From Elusimicrobiota bacterium (lineage in GTDB: Bacteria; Elusimicrobiota; Elusimicrobia; UBA1565; JACRDR01): a stretch of 37,009 bases of DNA. The DNA lies in contig JACQPK010000032.1 in assembly GCA_016207565.1 (NCBI GenBank), positions 1 through 37,009 of the forward strand, given 5' to 3'. Positions 1 to 7,941 of the stretch are shown here, piece by piece. Numbering within the stretch: position 1 is the first letter of the stretch; each line of letters starts with the position of its first letter. A program made the translations under genes and the position numbers. Below the pieces are notes generated by a model. The model was not told the DNA's origin and ran no database searches. It saw only the letters and a program-made list of their open reading frames with translations.

Positions 1-3000
1 CCGCCGAAGGCCGCCGTGGTCGCGACCGAGGCGAGGCCCGGGTCGTACGCGAGCCCGCCCGGCGTCGTCGCCCGGGCCGACGCGTAGCGCGTCCCGGCCG
101 GGTTCCCGTTCGCGGTCCAGGCGACGGAGACGGAGTTGGGCGAGACCGAGGACGGCAGGAGATCGGCCGGGGTCGCCGCGAACGTCGCCGCGGAGGCCGG
201 GCCGGACTCCGTCACGCCGCCCGCGTTGAACGACTGCACGCGGTACGGGCCGACCCACGTGTTCGTCGCGAGCCCGAGTTGGAGCCAGGCGGTCGTGTCG
301 GGCGGCAGGTTGCCCGAGACGTTGGCGGCGCCGAGCATCACGCGATAGCCCGCCTCGCTGCCCGAGTTGTCGGTCCAGGTCCAGAGGATGCGAGTGCTCG
401 ACAGCGGCGTGCCGGCGAAGCCGCTCGGCGGCGCGGCGGCGGGCAGCGCGCCGGTCACGACGGCCGTCGAGGGGCCGGCGGTGAAGGCGCCCTCGACGTT
501 GACCGCCTGGAGCTGGTACGCGTAGAGCGTCGAAGGCGTCAACCCATAGTCGGCGTAGCTCGTCACGACGCCGCTGAAAGCGACCGACGCGCCGCCGCCC
601 GTGGAGCGCAGGAGTTGGTAGGTGGTCCCCGCGGGGTTGCCGGCCGCGCCCCAGGTCAGCGAGACGCTCGTCGAAGAGACGGCGGTCACCGCGAGGCCCG
701 ACGGCGGGGCGGCGAGGGTGGCGCGCGACGCTTGTCCCGAGTCGGCGGTCCCGCCGAGGTTGAACGCGCGCGCGACGTAGGGGCCCTTGAACGCGTTCGG
801 GCCTAGGCCTGCCTGCAGCCAGGTCGTGGTACCCGGCGGCAGGTCGCCCGACACGCTGATCGTGCCGCTCATCACGCGGAAGCCCCTCTCGTTGGTCGAG
901 CCCGGCGTCCAGCTCCACCGGATCGCCGCCGCGCCGAGGGCGACCCCCGAGAAGCTCGTCGGCGCGAGCGGCATCTCCTCGGCGAGCGTGCTCGCGACGG
1001 CGGGGCCGGCGTAGGACGTCGCTACCTGGTCGCCGTTTTCCGCGCGGACCCGGTACTGGTAGGTCGCCGAGGGCGTCAGCCCCGCGTCTCTAAAGGAAAG
1101 GCCGGTGGTCGACGCGATCTGGTCGAAGCTCGCTCCGTTGAAGCGCTCGAGCCGGTACACGGTCCCTGCCGGGTTGTCGTTCGCCGACCAGCCCAGGGTG
1201 ATCGTCATCGAGGTCGCGGCGATCGCGGCGAGGCCCGCCGGAGTCCGCGCGAGCGTGCGGCGCGACGCGTTGATCGAGGCCCAGTTGGCGCTCGGACCTT
1301 CGACCATGACGTCGTAGGAGCCGTAGAGCGTGTTCGGCGCGAGCCCCGTCTGGAGCCAGGTCGTGGCGCCCGGCCCGAGGTTGCCGGAGATGTTGGTCGT
1401 CCCGGATCGCACCTGATAGTTCGTTTCGTTGCACGCGTTGTCGTACCAGACCCACAGGATCGAGTCCGGACCGGCGGCGGTTCCGCGGAAGCCGCTCGGC
1501 GAGGCGGGCGCCGGGACGTATTGGAGGTTGCCCGGCGAGCCGGTCGCGGCGATGCCGTCGCCGTTGAGGACGCGCACCTGGTAGGCCACGGCGGTCACGA
1601 AACAGGTCGTGACTTCCGGGCTCGCGTCCCGGTAGGAGGTCGACGTCGACGTGGCGAGGGCCGCGTACGGCCCGCCCAGCCCGTTCGTCGAGCGCTGCAG
1701 CTCATACATGGTGCCGGGCGGATTCCCCGCCGTGCTCCAGCTCACGCCGATCTCCGTGCGGGTGCTCGCCGGCGCGAGGAAGTGGAACGGGGTCGGAGGC
1801 TGCGCGACCGCCGCCGCCCCGGCGAGCGTGTAGCGGCTCGCGGAGTTGGAGTCGGCGGTCCCGCCCGTGTTGAAGGCCCGCACGAGATAAGGCCCGTAGC
1901 CCGTGTTCACCTCGAGGCCCGTTTGCAGCCAAGCCGTCGTGTTGGGAGGGAGATATCCCGAGACGTCCGTCGTTCCGGCCATGACGCGGAATCCGGCTTC
2001 GTTCGTCGAGCCGTCGGTCCAGGTCCAGCGGATCTTACCCGTATCGATCGCCGAGCCCTCGAAGCCGCTCGGCGCGAGCGGCGTCGTCTCCAGGGTCTGC
2101 ACCCACAAGGTGGAGCGCGTGGTGGCGATCCCGTTCACGTTGATCGCGTACACCTCGAAGTAGTAGCTCGTGCCCGGCGTCAGCCCCGTCGACGTGAAGA
2201 CCGTGGGGCCGGGGCTGACCAAGATGTGCGGGAAGCCGACGATGGGGGCGAACGTCGACTTATCGAGGATCCAGGTCGTCCAGGTCGGGTTGGAGCCCGG
2301 CTGCCACGACAGCGTCACGCTCGTGACGTGGACCGCGTCGGCCGCCAGCCCGAAGGGCGGCACCGCGCGGGCGTAGCCCGTCCGGAGGTTCGAGTCCGCG
2401 GCCCCGCCCGCGTTGAAGGCCCGGACCTTGAGCGCGCCCACCGTCGAGTTGGTCGACAGCCCGAGTTGCGTCCACCGCGTCGTGCCGGGGGGCAGGTCGC
2501 CCGATAGGCTCACCGTGCCCAACAGGACCCGGAAGCCGTCCTCGTTGCCGGAATTGTCGCTCCAATACCACAGGACCGAGTTGACGGTCGCGTCCCAGAT
2601 GTCGAATCCCGTCGGCGCCGCGGGCGGCGCGGTCAACGTGACGACCGTGAGGACGCCCCCGAAGCCCGTCCAGATCCCATCGCCGTTCTGAGCCCGCATC
2701 CGCCACGTGTAGGTCGAGTTGGAGCTGAGGCCGGATTGAGTGAAGGTCGAGGCCGAGTAACCCACAAAGGCCGCGGCGAACGGCCCGCCGGTGGAGCGCT
2801 GCAGCTCCCACACGGTGGCCTCCGCGGGAGGCGCGGCCGGCCACGCGGGATTGCCGTTGGCGCCCCATGTCACCGAGATGCTGCTTACGCCGACGGTCAA
2901 CAACGTCGGGCCGGCCGGCACCTGCGCGAGGGAATGACGGGACGCCGTGCTGGAGTCGACCGTCCCGCCCGCGTTGAAGGCGCGCACGAAGAGCGGCCCT

Positions 3001-5725
3001 GCCAGGCGGTTGGGCAGGAGGCCGGCCTGGAGCCAGGAGGTCGTGTCGGGAGGCAGGTCGCCCGAGAGGCTGGTCGTCCCGGCCATGACCCGATAGCCGG
3101 CCTCGTCGGACGCGTTGTCCGTCCAGGTCCACAGGATCTTGTCCGTATCGAGCGCGATCCCGCCGAAGCCCGCCGGAGCGACCGGGGCTGTCCCGGACGA
3201 CGTCGTGACCGTCAGGGGCGGCGAGTCCTCCCAGCCCGGCGAGCCGAACGCCCGGAGGCGGATCGGCCCGTAGGAAACGCCCGGCAGCAGTCCCGTCTGG
3301 ATCCAGAACGTCGTGTTGGGGGCCAGGTCGCCCGAGAGGCTGGCCGTTCCTTGCATCACCCGGTAGCCGGCCTCGCCGGTGAACTCGTCGTTCCACGACC
3401 ACCGGATCGAGTTGGGGCCGAGCGCGGTCCCTTGGAACGAGGCGAACGTGTTCAACCAGAAGAGGGAGGCCGAGTACACGGGTCCGGGGTCGTAGCCGGA
3501 ATGGACCCCGTCGCCGTTGATCGCGCCGGCCCGGAACGACACCTGCGCGGAGCGCGTCGCGACGTACACGAGGGAGGGAGCCGCGGAACTCAGTTGGATG
3601 GTGGTCCAGGTGGCGCTGCTGGTCGGGAAATCCTCGTCGAAGAGGTTGTACTCGACGGCGATCTGGAGATCATAGATCGTGCCGGGTGGGTTCCCCGCGG
3701 TGGGCCATGTCACCGTCATGCTCGAGTCGAGTATCGCGCCGCTGAGATTCAGTGGGATGGCGGCGAGGGTGTAGCGGCTCGCCGCCGTGGAGTCGGCCGC
3801 TCCGCCTCCGTTGAAGGCGCGGACGGCGTAAGGTCCGTACTGCGTGTTCGTGGAGAGACCTGTTTGCAGCCACGACGTGGCGCCCGCCGGTAGATCCCCG
3901 GAGACGGCGATCGTGCCGCTCATCACGCGGTAACCCATCTCATCGGAGGCGTTGTCGGTCCACGTCCACCGGATCCTGCCGGTGTCGAGCGCGCTTCCGG
4001 TCAACGCCGACGGGGCGACCGGAGCGGAAGAGCCAGGGAACGTGTAGTCGGCATAGTCGCTGCCGCCGAAAGCGGTTCCGTCACCGTTGAAGGCATTGAA
4101 GAAGAGACGGTAAGCGCCCGCCGGCGCGGCCTCATAGACGCGGTAGTTCGCGCTGGAAACGGTGAGCGGCCATTGCGGTGGGTCGAAGCCTGGCGGATAG
4201 ATCGCGAATCCGGCTTCATAGGTGGTCCGGGCCGGGTCATTGCCGGCGTAGTCCCAATCCACTCTGAAGGAGCTGGACGAGAGCGCTGTGAATCGGATGT
4301 TCTCGGGATGAGCGGCCCCCGTGTGGCAGCCCTCCGGGGCGGGCTTGTTGCAGTCCGGGTCCGCGACGCGAGCCGTCCCGGTGGCGTTGAAGGCCTCGAC
4401 GGTCGTGCCGAGTCCGACCGGCAGGTTCGGGCCCGGCGCGGTTTCCACCCACTCGATCACCCACGCGGGGGTCGTGCTCGCGGGCAAGTCTCCGGAGAGG
4501 TTGATCGTCCCGCGCAGGACGCGGTAGCCGAGCTCGTCGGAAGCGTTGTCGCGCCAGCGCCAGCGGATCGTGCCCGTGCTGTCCGGGCTGGCCTCGAATC
4601 CGGAGGGCGCGATCGGAAAGCCGGCCGGGAGCGTCATGGCGCTCACGGGTCCTGTGTAGGCGGTGAAGATCCCGTCTCCGTTCTTCAGTCGCGTCCGGAG
4701 TTGGTAGGCGGTCGAGGGGGCCAGTCCGCTCACCGTCGCGCCCGCCCACAGGAACGTGCCGGACCCGATGAAGACGAACGGCCCTCCGGTCGACAGTTCC
4801 GTCTCCCAAGACGTCGATCCGGGATTCCCGGGCCCAGGGTACTCATGGGGATCCGAGAACTCGAGCTTGATGGTCGTGGGACCGACCGCCGCGATCGGCA
4901 TTGTCGACAGCGGCGCCGCGAACGTATGGCGGGAGGCCGCGGGTGAGTCGGCGGCTCCGGCGGCGCTGAAGGCTCGGACGAAATAGGGTCCCCGGAGAGT
5001 GTTGGTGGACAGGCCGCCCTGGGTCCACGAGGTGGAGTTGGGCGGTAGGTCGCCGGACAGGTTCGTCGCGCCGCTCATCACGCGGTAGCCGGCCTCGTTA
5101 TTGGAGTTGTCGCTCCAAGACCAGCGAATCGAGTGCGTATTGAGGGCGCTGCCCGCGAACGCCGTCGCGGCGACCGGCGCGCTGTCGACGGCCCCGGCGA
5201 CGATCGACAGCGAGACGGTCGCGGCGGCATAGGTGCCGTCGCCGTTGCGGGCCTGCACGCGGTACCAATATGTGGTCGGGCCCGGCAGGCCTGTGTCGGC
5301 CCAGGCCGTCGCCGTCGGGCTCGCGACGAGCACGCCCGGGGGGTAGATCGTGGAGCGGTAGACATCGTAGCGCGTGCCGGGCGGGTTGCCGTTGTCCGTC
5401 CACGACAGCGTCGCGCTCGACACGTGCCCGGCGGCGGCGAAGGAGCCGGGGATCGCCGTGGCGGTCCAACGCGTCGCCGGCAGGGAGTTCGCCGTGCCCG
5501 AGCTGTTGAACGCCTGGACGAAGGTCGGTCCGTAAGGGGCGTTGATCGCGAGCCCGGTCTGATTCCACGCGGTCGCGTTCGCGGCGAGGTCGCCGGAGAG
5601 GCTGATCGTGCCGCTCATGACGCGAAAGCCCGTCTCGTCGTTCGAGTTGTCGGTCCACGCCCACTCGATGGAGCTGGTCGTGAGGCCGAGACGGGTCAGG
5701 CCCGAGGGCGCGGCCGGCAATCCCG
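1..5725 (-). repeat. Alternating two-module FN3-type superrepeat
   Basis: Two module types alternate within the giant gene with a period of roughly 180-190 residues. Type A has the signature W-[ST]-W-[ST]-D-N-x3-E-x-G-[YF]-R-V-M-x-G-T, then S-G-D-L-P-P and a GPYxVRAFN strand; eleven copies can be read. Type B is a more standard FN3 domain (V-S-V-x-W, GNPxGTxYxLxRS, then a YRVRAxNGDG strand); about ten copies are visible. One type-A copy, around 3200-3460, is followed directly by another type A with no type B between. Copies are clearly divergent, so this is an old expansion rather than a recent DNA duplication. Confidence 0.8.
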
Positions 5726-6857
5726 GCGTGGTCGAGACCGTGACGGAGTAGAGCTCCGCCGAGGTCAAACCCTCTCCGCCGGCGGCCAGCACCGCGCCGG
5801 ACGCGAGCAGCGTGGCCGAGAACCGTCCGCGCGCCGTCAGCATCGGGCTGAGCGAGCTCCACGCCCCGGCCGTCGAATCGAAGATCTCGACGGAGGCCGT
5901 CGTGGCCAGTGGCTCTCCGCCCATCATGAGCACGTGGCCGCTGGGCAGGAGCACCGCCTGGTGGTTCATGCGCCCGAGCCCCAGGCTCGCCGTCGCGGTC
6001 CAGGCCAGGGTGGCCGGGTTGAACAGGGCGGCGCCGGAGATCCCGCTGCCTCCATTGGCGCCGCCGGCGCACAGCACCCGGCCGTCGGGAAGCAGCGCCA
6101 CGGCCTGCAGGTACGCGGGACTGGGGAAACTCCCGGCCGTCGTCCACGTACCCGACGAAGGCGAGTAGACGTCCGTCGCTCCCGTGGGAGAGCCGACGCC
6201 GCTTCCCGTCTCTCCGCCGACGACGAGCACGCGTCCATCGAGGAGGCGTAAGGCGCGGCCGTAGCGGTGGCCGGCGGACATGCTCCCGGCCGAGGTCCAG
6301 AGCCCGGTTCCTGGGTCGTAGATCTCGGCCGTCTGCCAGATCGTGGTCGAGGGGCCGTTGTCGCCGCCGGCGGCGAGCACGCGGCCGTCGTCGAGCAGAA
6401 CCGCGGTGAGGCCGCGGCGCGCCGACGCCATCGAGTTCACGGTCGTCCACGTGCCGGAGGACGGGTGGTAGATCTCCGCGGACGCCAAGGACGAGTTGCC
6501 GGCCGGGTCCCCGCCGACGACCAGCACCCGGCCGTCCTGGAGGAGCACCTGGGCGTGGTGAAAGCGCGGCGTGCTCATGGTGCCCGCGGAGGACCAGAGG
6601 CCCGAGCCGGGATCGTAGATCTCCGCGGTCGCCCGGACGCCGGGGCCGCCCATGCCGCCCGTGAGCAGGACGCGTCCGTCGGGCAGCCGCGTGGTGGCCG
6701 CGAAATGCCGGTCCTGCGCCATCGAGCCCGTGAAGGTGGAGTTGGAGGTGATCTCGCCGGCGGCGGGAAGGGCGCACACGGCCGCCGCCAGGGTCAATAA
6801 GGAAGCGACCCCCCGGCGGGCGACGGACGGCAAAGCCCGTGCTCGTGACGCTTGCAT
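1..6857 (-). CDS. Giant secreted kelch / fibronectin type III repeat protein (C-terminus beyond left edge)
   Basis: One frame stays open from an ATG at 6857 to the left edge (at least 2285 codons), so the stop lies outside the window. The N-terminus is an Arg-rich n-region followed by a hydrophobic core (ASLLTLAAAVCAL) and a small-residue cleavage region, a Sec signal peptide. Residues from about 42 to 365 hold seven kelch-like blades with the pattern LPDGRVLLTGG / LQDGRVLVVGG, enough for a closed beta-propeller. The rest is about 21 FN3-type modules. No catalytic domain is visible, so a surface adhesin or matrix protein is likely (inference). A sorting or anchoring domain, if any, would be at the unseen C-terminus. 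No Shine-Dalgarno precedes the ATG; a candidate riboswitch ends about 20 nt upstream. Frame consistency was checked at both ends: W-T-A-N-G-N-P at the left edge and the signal peptide share one phase. Confidence 0.9.
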   Translation of the reverse strand, partial: MQASRARALPSVARRGVASLLTLAAAVCALPAAGEITSNSTFTGSMAQDRHFAATTRLPDGRVLLTGGMGGPGVRATAEIYDPGSGLWSSAGTMSTPRFHHAQVLLQDGRVLVVGGDPAGNSSLASAEIYHPSSGTWTTVNSMASARRGLTAVLLDDGRVLAAGGDNGPSTTIWQTAEIYDPGTGLWTSAGSMSAGHRYGRALRLLDGRVLVVGGETGSGVGSPTGATDVYSPSSGTWTTAGSFPSPAYLQAVALLPDGRVLCAGGANGGSGISGAALFNPATLAWTATASLGLGRMNHQAVLLPSGHVLMMGGEPLATTASVEIFDSTAGAWSSLSPMLTARGRFSATLLASGAVLAAGGEGLTSAELYSVTVSTTPGLPAAPSGLTRLGLTTSSIEWAWTDNSNDETGFRVMSGTISLSGDLAANATAWNQTGLAINAPYGPTFVQAFNSSGTANSLPATRWTATAIPGSFAAAGHVSSATLSWTDNGNPPGTRYDVYRSTIYPPGVLVASPTATAWADTGLPGPTTYWYRVQARNGDGTYAAATVSLSIVAGAVDSAPVAATAFAGSALNTHSIRWSWSDNSNNEAGYRVMSGATNLSGDLPPNSTSWTQGGLSTNTLRGPYFVRAFSAAGAADSPAASRHTFAAPLSTMPIAAVGPTTIKLEFSDPHEYPGPGNPGSTSWETELSTGGPFVFIGSGTFLWAGATVSGLAPSTAYQLRTRLKNGDGIFTAYTGPVSAMTLPAGFPIAPSGFEASPDSTGTIRWRWRDNASDELGYRVLRGTINLSGDLPASTTPAWVIEWVETAPGPNLPVGLGTTVEAFNATGTARVADPDCNKPAPEGCHTGAAHPENIRFTALSSSSFRVDWDYAGNDPARTTYEAGFAIYPPGFDPPQWPLTVSSANYRVYEAAPAGAYRLFFNAFNGDGTAFGGSDYADYTFPGSSAPVAPSALTGSALDTGRIRWTWTDNASDEMGYRVMSGTIAVSGDLPAGATSWLQTGLSTNTQYGPYAVRAFNGGGAADSTAASRYTLAAIPLNLSGAILDSSMTVTWPTAGNPPGTIYDLQIAVEYNLFDEDFPTSSATWTTIQLSSAAPSLVYVATRSAQVSFRAGAINGDGVHSGYDPGPVYSASLFWLNTFASFQGTALGPNSIRWSWNDEFTGEAGYRVMQGTASLSGDLAPNTTFWIQTGLLPGVSYGPIRLRAFGSPGWEDSPPLTVTTSSGTAPVAPAGFGGIALDTDKILWTWTDNASDEAGYRVMAGTTSLSGDLPPDTTSWLQAGLLPNRLAGPLFVRAFNAGGTVDSSTASRHSLAQVPAGPTLLTVGVSSISVTWGANGNPAWPAAPPAEATVWELQRSTGGPFAAAFVGYSASTFTQSGLSSNSTYTWRMRAQNGDGIWTGFGGVLTVVTLTAPPAAPTGFDIWDATVNSVLWYWSDNSGNEDGFRVLLGTVSLSGDLPPGTTRWTQLGLSTNSTVGALKVRAFNAGGAADSNLRTGYARAVPPFGLAADAVHVTSVTLSWQPGSNPTWTTWILDKSTFAPIVGFPHILVSPGPTVFTSTGLTPGTSYYFEVYAINVNGIATTRSTLWVQTLETTPLAPSGFEGSAIDTGKIRWTWTDGSTNEAGFRVMAGTTDVSGYLPPNTTAWLQTGLEVNTGYGPYLVRAFNTGGTADSNSASRYTLAGAAAVAQPPTPFHFLAPASTRTEIGVSWSTAGNPPGTMYELQRSTNGLGGPYAALATSTSTSYRDASPEVTTCFVTAVAYQVRVLNGDGIAATGSPGNLQYVPAPASPSGFRGTAAGPDSILWVWYDNACNETNYQVRSGTTNISGNLGPGATTWLQTGLAPNTLYGSYDVMVEGPSANWASINASRRTLARTPAGLAAIAATSMTITLGWSANDNPAGTVYRLERFNGASFDQIASTTGLSFRDAGLTPSATYQYRVRAENGDQVATSYAGPAVASTLAEEMPLAPTSFSGVALGAAAIRWSWTPGSTNERGFRVMSGTISVSGDLPPGTTTWLQAGLGPNAFKGPYVARAFNLGGTADSGQASRATLAAPPSGLAVTAVSSTSVSLTWGAAGNPAGTTYQLLRSTGGGASVAFSGVVTSYADYGLTPSTLYAYQLQAVNVEGAFTAGPSTAVVTGALPAAAPPSGFAGTPLSSTRILWTWTDNSGSEAGYRVMLGAANVSGNLPPDTTAWLQLGLATNTWVGPYRVQSFNAGGVTESGPASAATFAATPADLLPSSVSPNSVSVAWTANGNPAGTRYASARATTPGGLAYDPGLASVATTAAFG
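5755..6730 (-). repeat. Seven kelch-like blades near the N-terminus
   Basis: Seven blades of about 45-50 residues contain a DGRVL[VL][VTA]GG strand, often followed by a YxPxxGxWTxxxSM strand (for example IYHPSSGTWTTV, VYSPSSGTWTTA). This matches the kelch / galactose-oxidase-central-domain type of beta-propeller repeat. The double-glycine and the spaced Tyr/Trp are visible in most copies; the last blades (SGHVLMMGG, SGAVLAAGG) are slightly degenerate. Confidence 0.8.
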
Positions 6858-6877
6858 TCGGCGCGATGCAACGTCTG

Positions 6878-6957
6878 CTTCGGCAGCCACGGCCCGCTCG
6901 TCGAGAGCGCCGCGGCATTGCGCCCCCGGGTCGCCCCGGGTTTGCCCTTATCGGTCT
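6878..6957 (-). promoter_or_regulatory. Candidate GEMM-I class (cyclic-di-GMP) riboswitch
   Basis: Read on the minus strand, the leader contains AAGGGCAAACC, a hairpin of CCCGGG arms closed by a GCGA (GNRA) tetraloop, then GCGCAATGCC, then a second stem (CCGCGG pairing with CCGTGG, with an inner CGCTC/GAGCG helix), and ends GCTGCCGAA. The order and spacing match the GEMM-I cyclic-dinucleotide riboswitch family (GGGCAAACC, GNRA hairpin, GACGCAAAGCC, second hairpin, GGTTGCCGAA). Two deviations stand out: A to G in the GACGC segment, at the position of the adenine reported to stack between the ligand guanines, and AAAG to AATG. The base before GGCAAACC is G, as in c-di-GMP rather than cGAMP types. 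The ATG follows about 20 nt later, and no terminator is seen, so control may be at translation initiation. Confidence 0.6.
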
Positions 6958-7022
6958 CGCGCCGGCCAGTCGGTAGGAACGGCTACATCACCGGCGTGCC
7001 AGCCAAGGATGTCGTGGGAGTT

Positions 7023-7051
7023 AGGATGGCCCCGGTTCACTAATTTGTCAA
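7023..7051 (-). promoter_or_regulatory. sigma70-like promoter of the kelch/FN3 gene
   Basis: The minus strand has a perfect TTGACA at 7051-7046, a 17-nt spacer and CATCCT (3/6 to TATAAT, keeping the key A2 and T6) at 7028-7023. Transcription would start near 7016, giving a leader of about 160 nt that contains the riboswitch candidate. Just upstream, at 7060-7070, is an 11-nt perfect inverted repeat AATGTTACATT that overlaps the end of the preceding gene and could be an operator. Confidence 0.5.
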
Positions 7052-7069
7052 GACACCGCAATGTTACAT

Positions 7070-7882
7070 TCACGGCGCTTGGTCGAAGCCGAGATCGTCG
7101 AGCCAGGCGGCTTCGGCCTGCTCGGCGGTGACGCCGAACGCCTCGCGAAAGGCGGCCTTCCAGGGGGTCGTCTTCGACCGGCGGAAGAAATCGGCCACCA
7201 CGCGCGGCCCGTGCTTGTCGACGAGCGGCTTCATGAAGGAGCCGGCGATCGGGTAGGCGGCGTTCTCGTCGAGCCGCTCGAAGCGGGCCGAAAGGCGGTC
7301 GAGGGAGCGTAGCTGCGGGTTGGCTTTCAGCCAGCCGCGCGCGACGTCTTTCACCTTCCGTCCGCCCCAGCGCCCGCCCTCGTCGAAAGCCACGGCCAGG
7401 CCTTCCGTGAAGAACTTGCCCGGGTCGCCGATCTTCATTGAGACGAGGTGGACGAGCTCGTGCTCGTGCACCTTATCGGTCGAGTGGACGACGCCGGTCT
7501 CGGGGTAGGCGACCCCCGAGGCGTAGCGGCCCGTGACCGCCGAGATCTCGGCGGCGTGCTCGTGGTGGAAGTAGTGCACCTTCACCGTCACGGTCTCGCC
7601 GAGCAGGCGCTCGAAGCGCTCGAGGTTCTTTTGCACCTTCTTCGCGTCGACGCGCTCCTTCGGGTCGCGGCTGTAGCAGGCGACGCGCTCCGTTTCGCTC
7701 ACGAGGTGGAACCCGCGCGGGATGACCGGCGGCGGCGGGACCGCGGGCCTCGGGCGCGAGGACCAGGCATCGACCCGAGTCAGCGCCTCGCCGAAATGCC
7801 TCGCGAGCTCGCCGTCGTCCGCGCGGGCGGAAAGGGCGAAGAGCAGCATAGCGGCCGCCGCGGCCGGGAGAGGCATCGACAT
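7070..7882 (-). CDS. Secreted gluzincin-type (peptidase MA-like) metallopeptidase
   Basis: The 270-residue product has a short signal peptide (MSMPLPAAAAAMLLFALSARA). Its middle carries HEHELVHL, which contains the HExxH zinc motif (HELVH), followed about 20 residues later by FFTEGLAVAFDE. The E-G-L-A-x-A arrangement is the usual third zinc ligand of peptidase MA-like gluzincins. The C-terminal part (SFMKPLVDKHGPRVVADFFRR and following) resembles the helical half of those enzymes. A periplasmic or surface zinc peptidase is likely; the substrate is unknown. Two in-frame ATGs (ATG TCG ATG) are possible starts, neither has a Shine-Dalgarno, and a strong hairpin lies 6 nt upstream. The gene lies between the Lon-like gene and the kelch/FN3 gene on the same strand, but both neighbours seem separately transcribed. 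Confidence 0.85.
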   Translation of the reverse strand: MSMPLPAAAAAMLLFALSARADDGELARHFGEALTRVDAWSSRPRPAVPPPPVIPRGFHLVSETERVACYSRDPKERVDAKKVQKNLERFERLLGETVTVKVHYFHHEHAAEISAVTGRYASGVAYPETGVVHSTDKVHEHELVHLVSMKIGDPGKFFTEGLAVAFDEGGRWGGRKVKDVARGWLKANPQLRSLDRLSARFERLDENAAYPIAGSFMKPLVDKHGPRVVADFFRRSKTTPWKAAFREAFGVTAEQAEAAWLDDLGFDQAP

Positions 7883-7889
7883 AAGCGTA

Positions 7890-7919
7890 AAGGCCCGCGT
7901 CGTTCGGGGCGCGGGCCTT
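7890..7919 (-). terminator. Hairpin terminator after the Lon-like gene
   Basis: A 10-bp inverted repeat (AAGGCCCGCG, 10-nt loop, CGCGGGCCTT) sits between the Lon-like stop (7942) and the start of the metallopeptidase (7882). On the minus strand it is followed by TTTACGCTT, only a weak T-tract. Besides ending the Lon-like transcript, it could hinder ribosome access to the metallopeptidase start 6 nt away. Confidence 0.6.
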
Positions 7920-7941
7920 ACGGACTACCTGCGTCCTAGGC

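Noticed and set aside
5098-6918. 606-codon minus-strand frame over the kelch region
   Set aside because: Out of frame with the kelch/FN3 reading frame; composition is Arg-rich shadow and contains no repeats.
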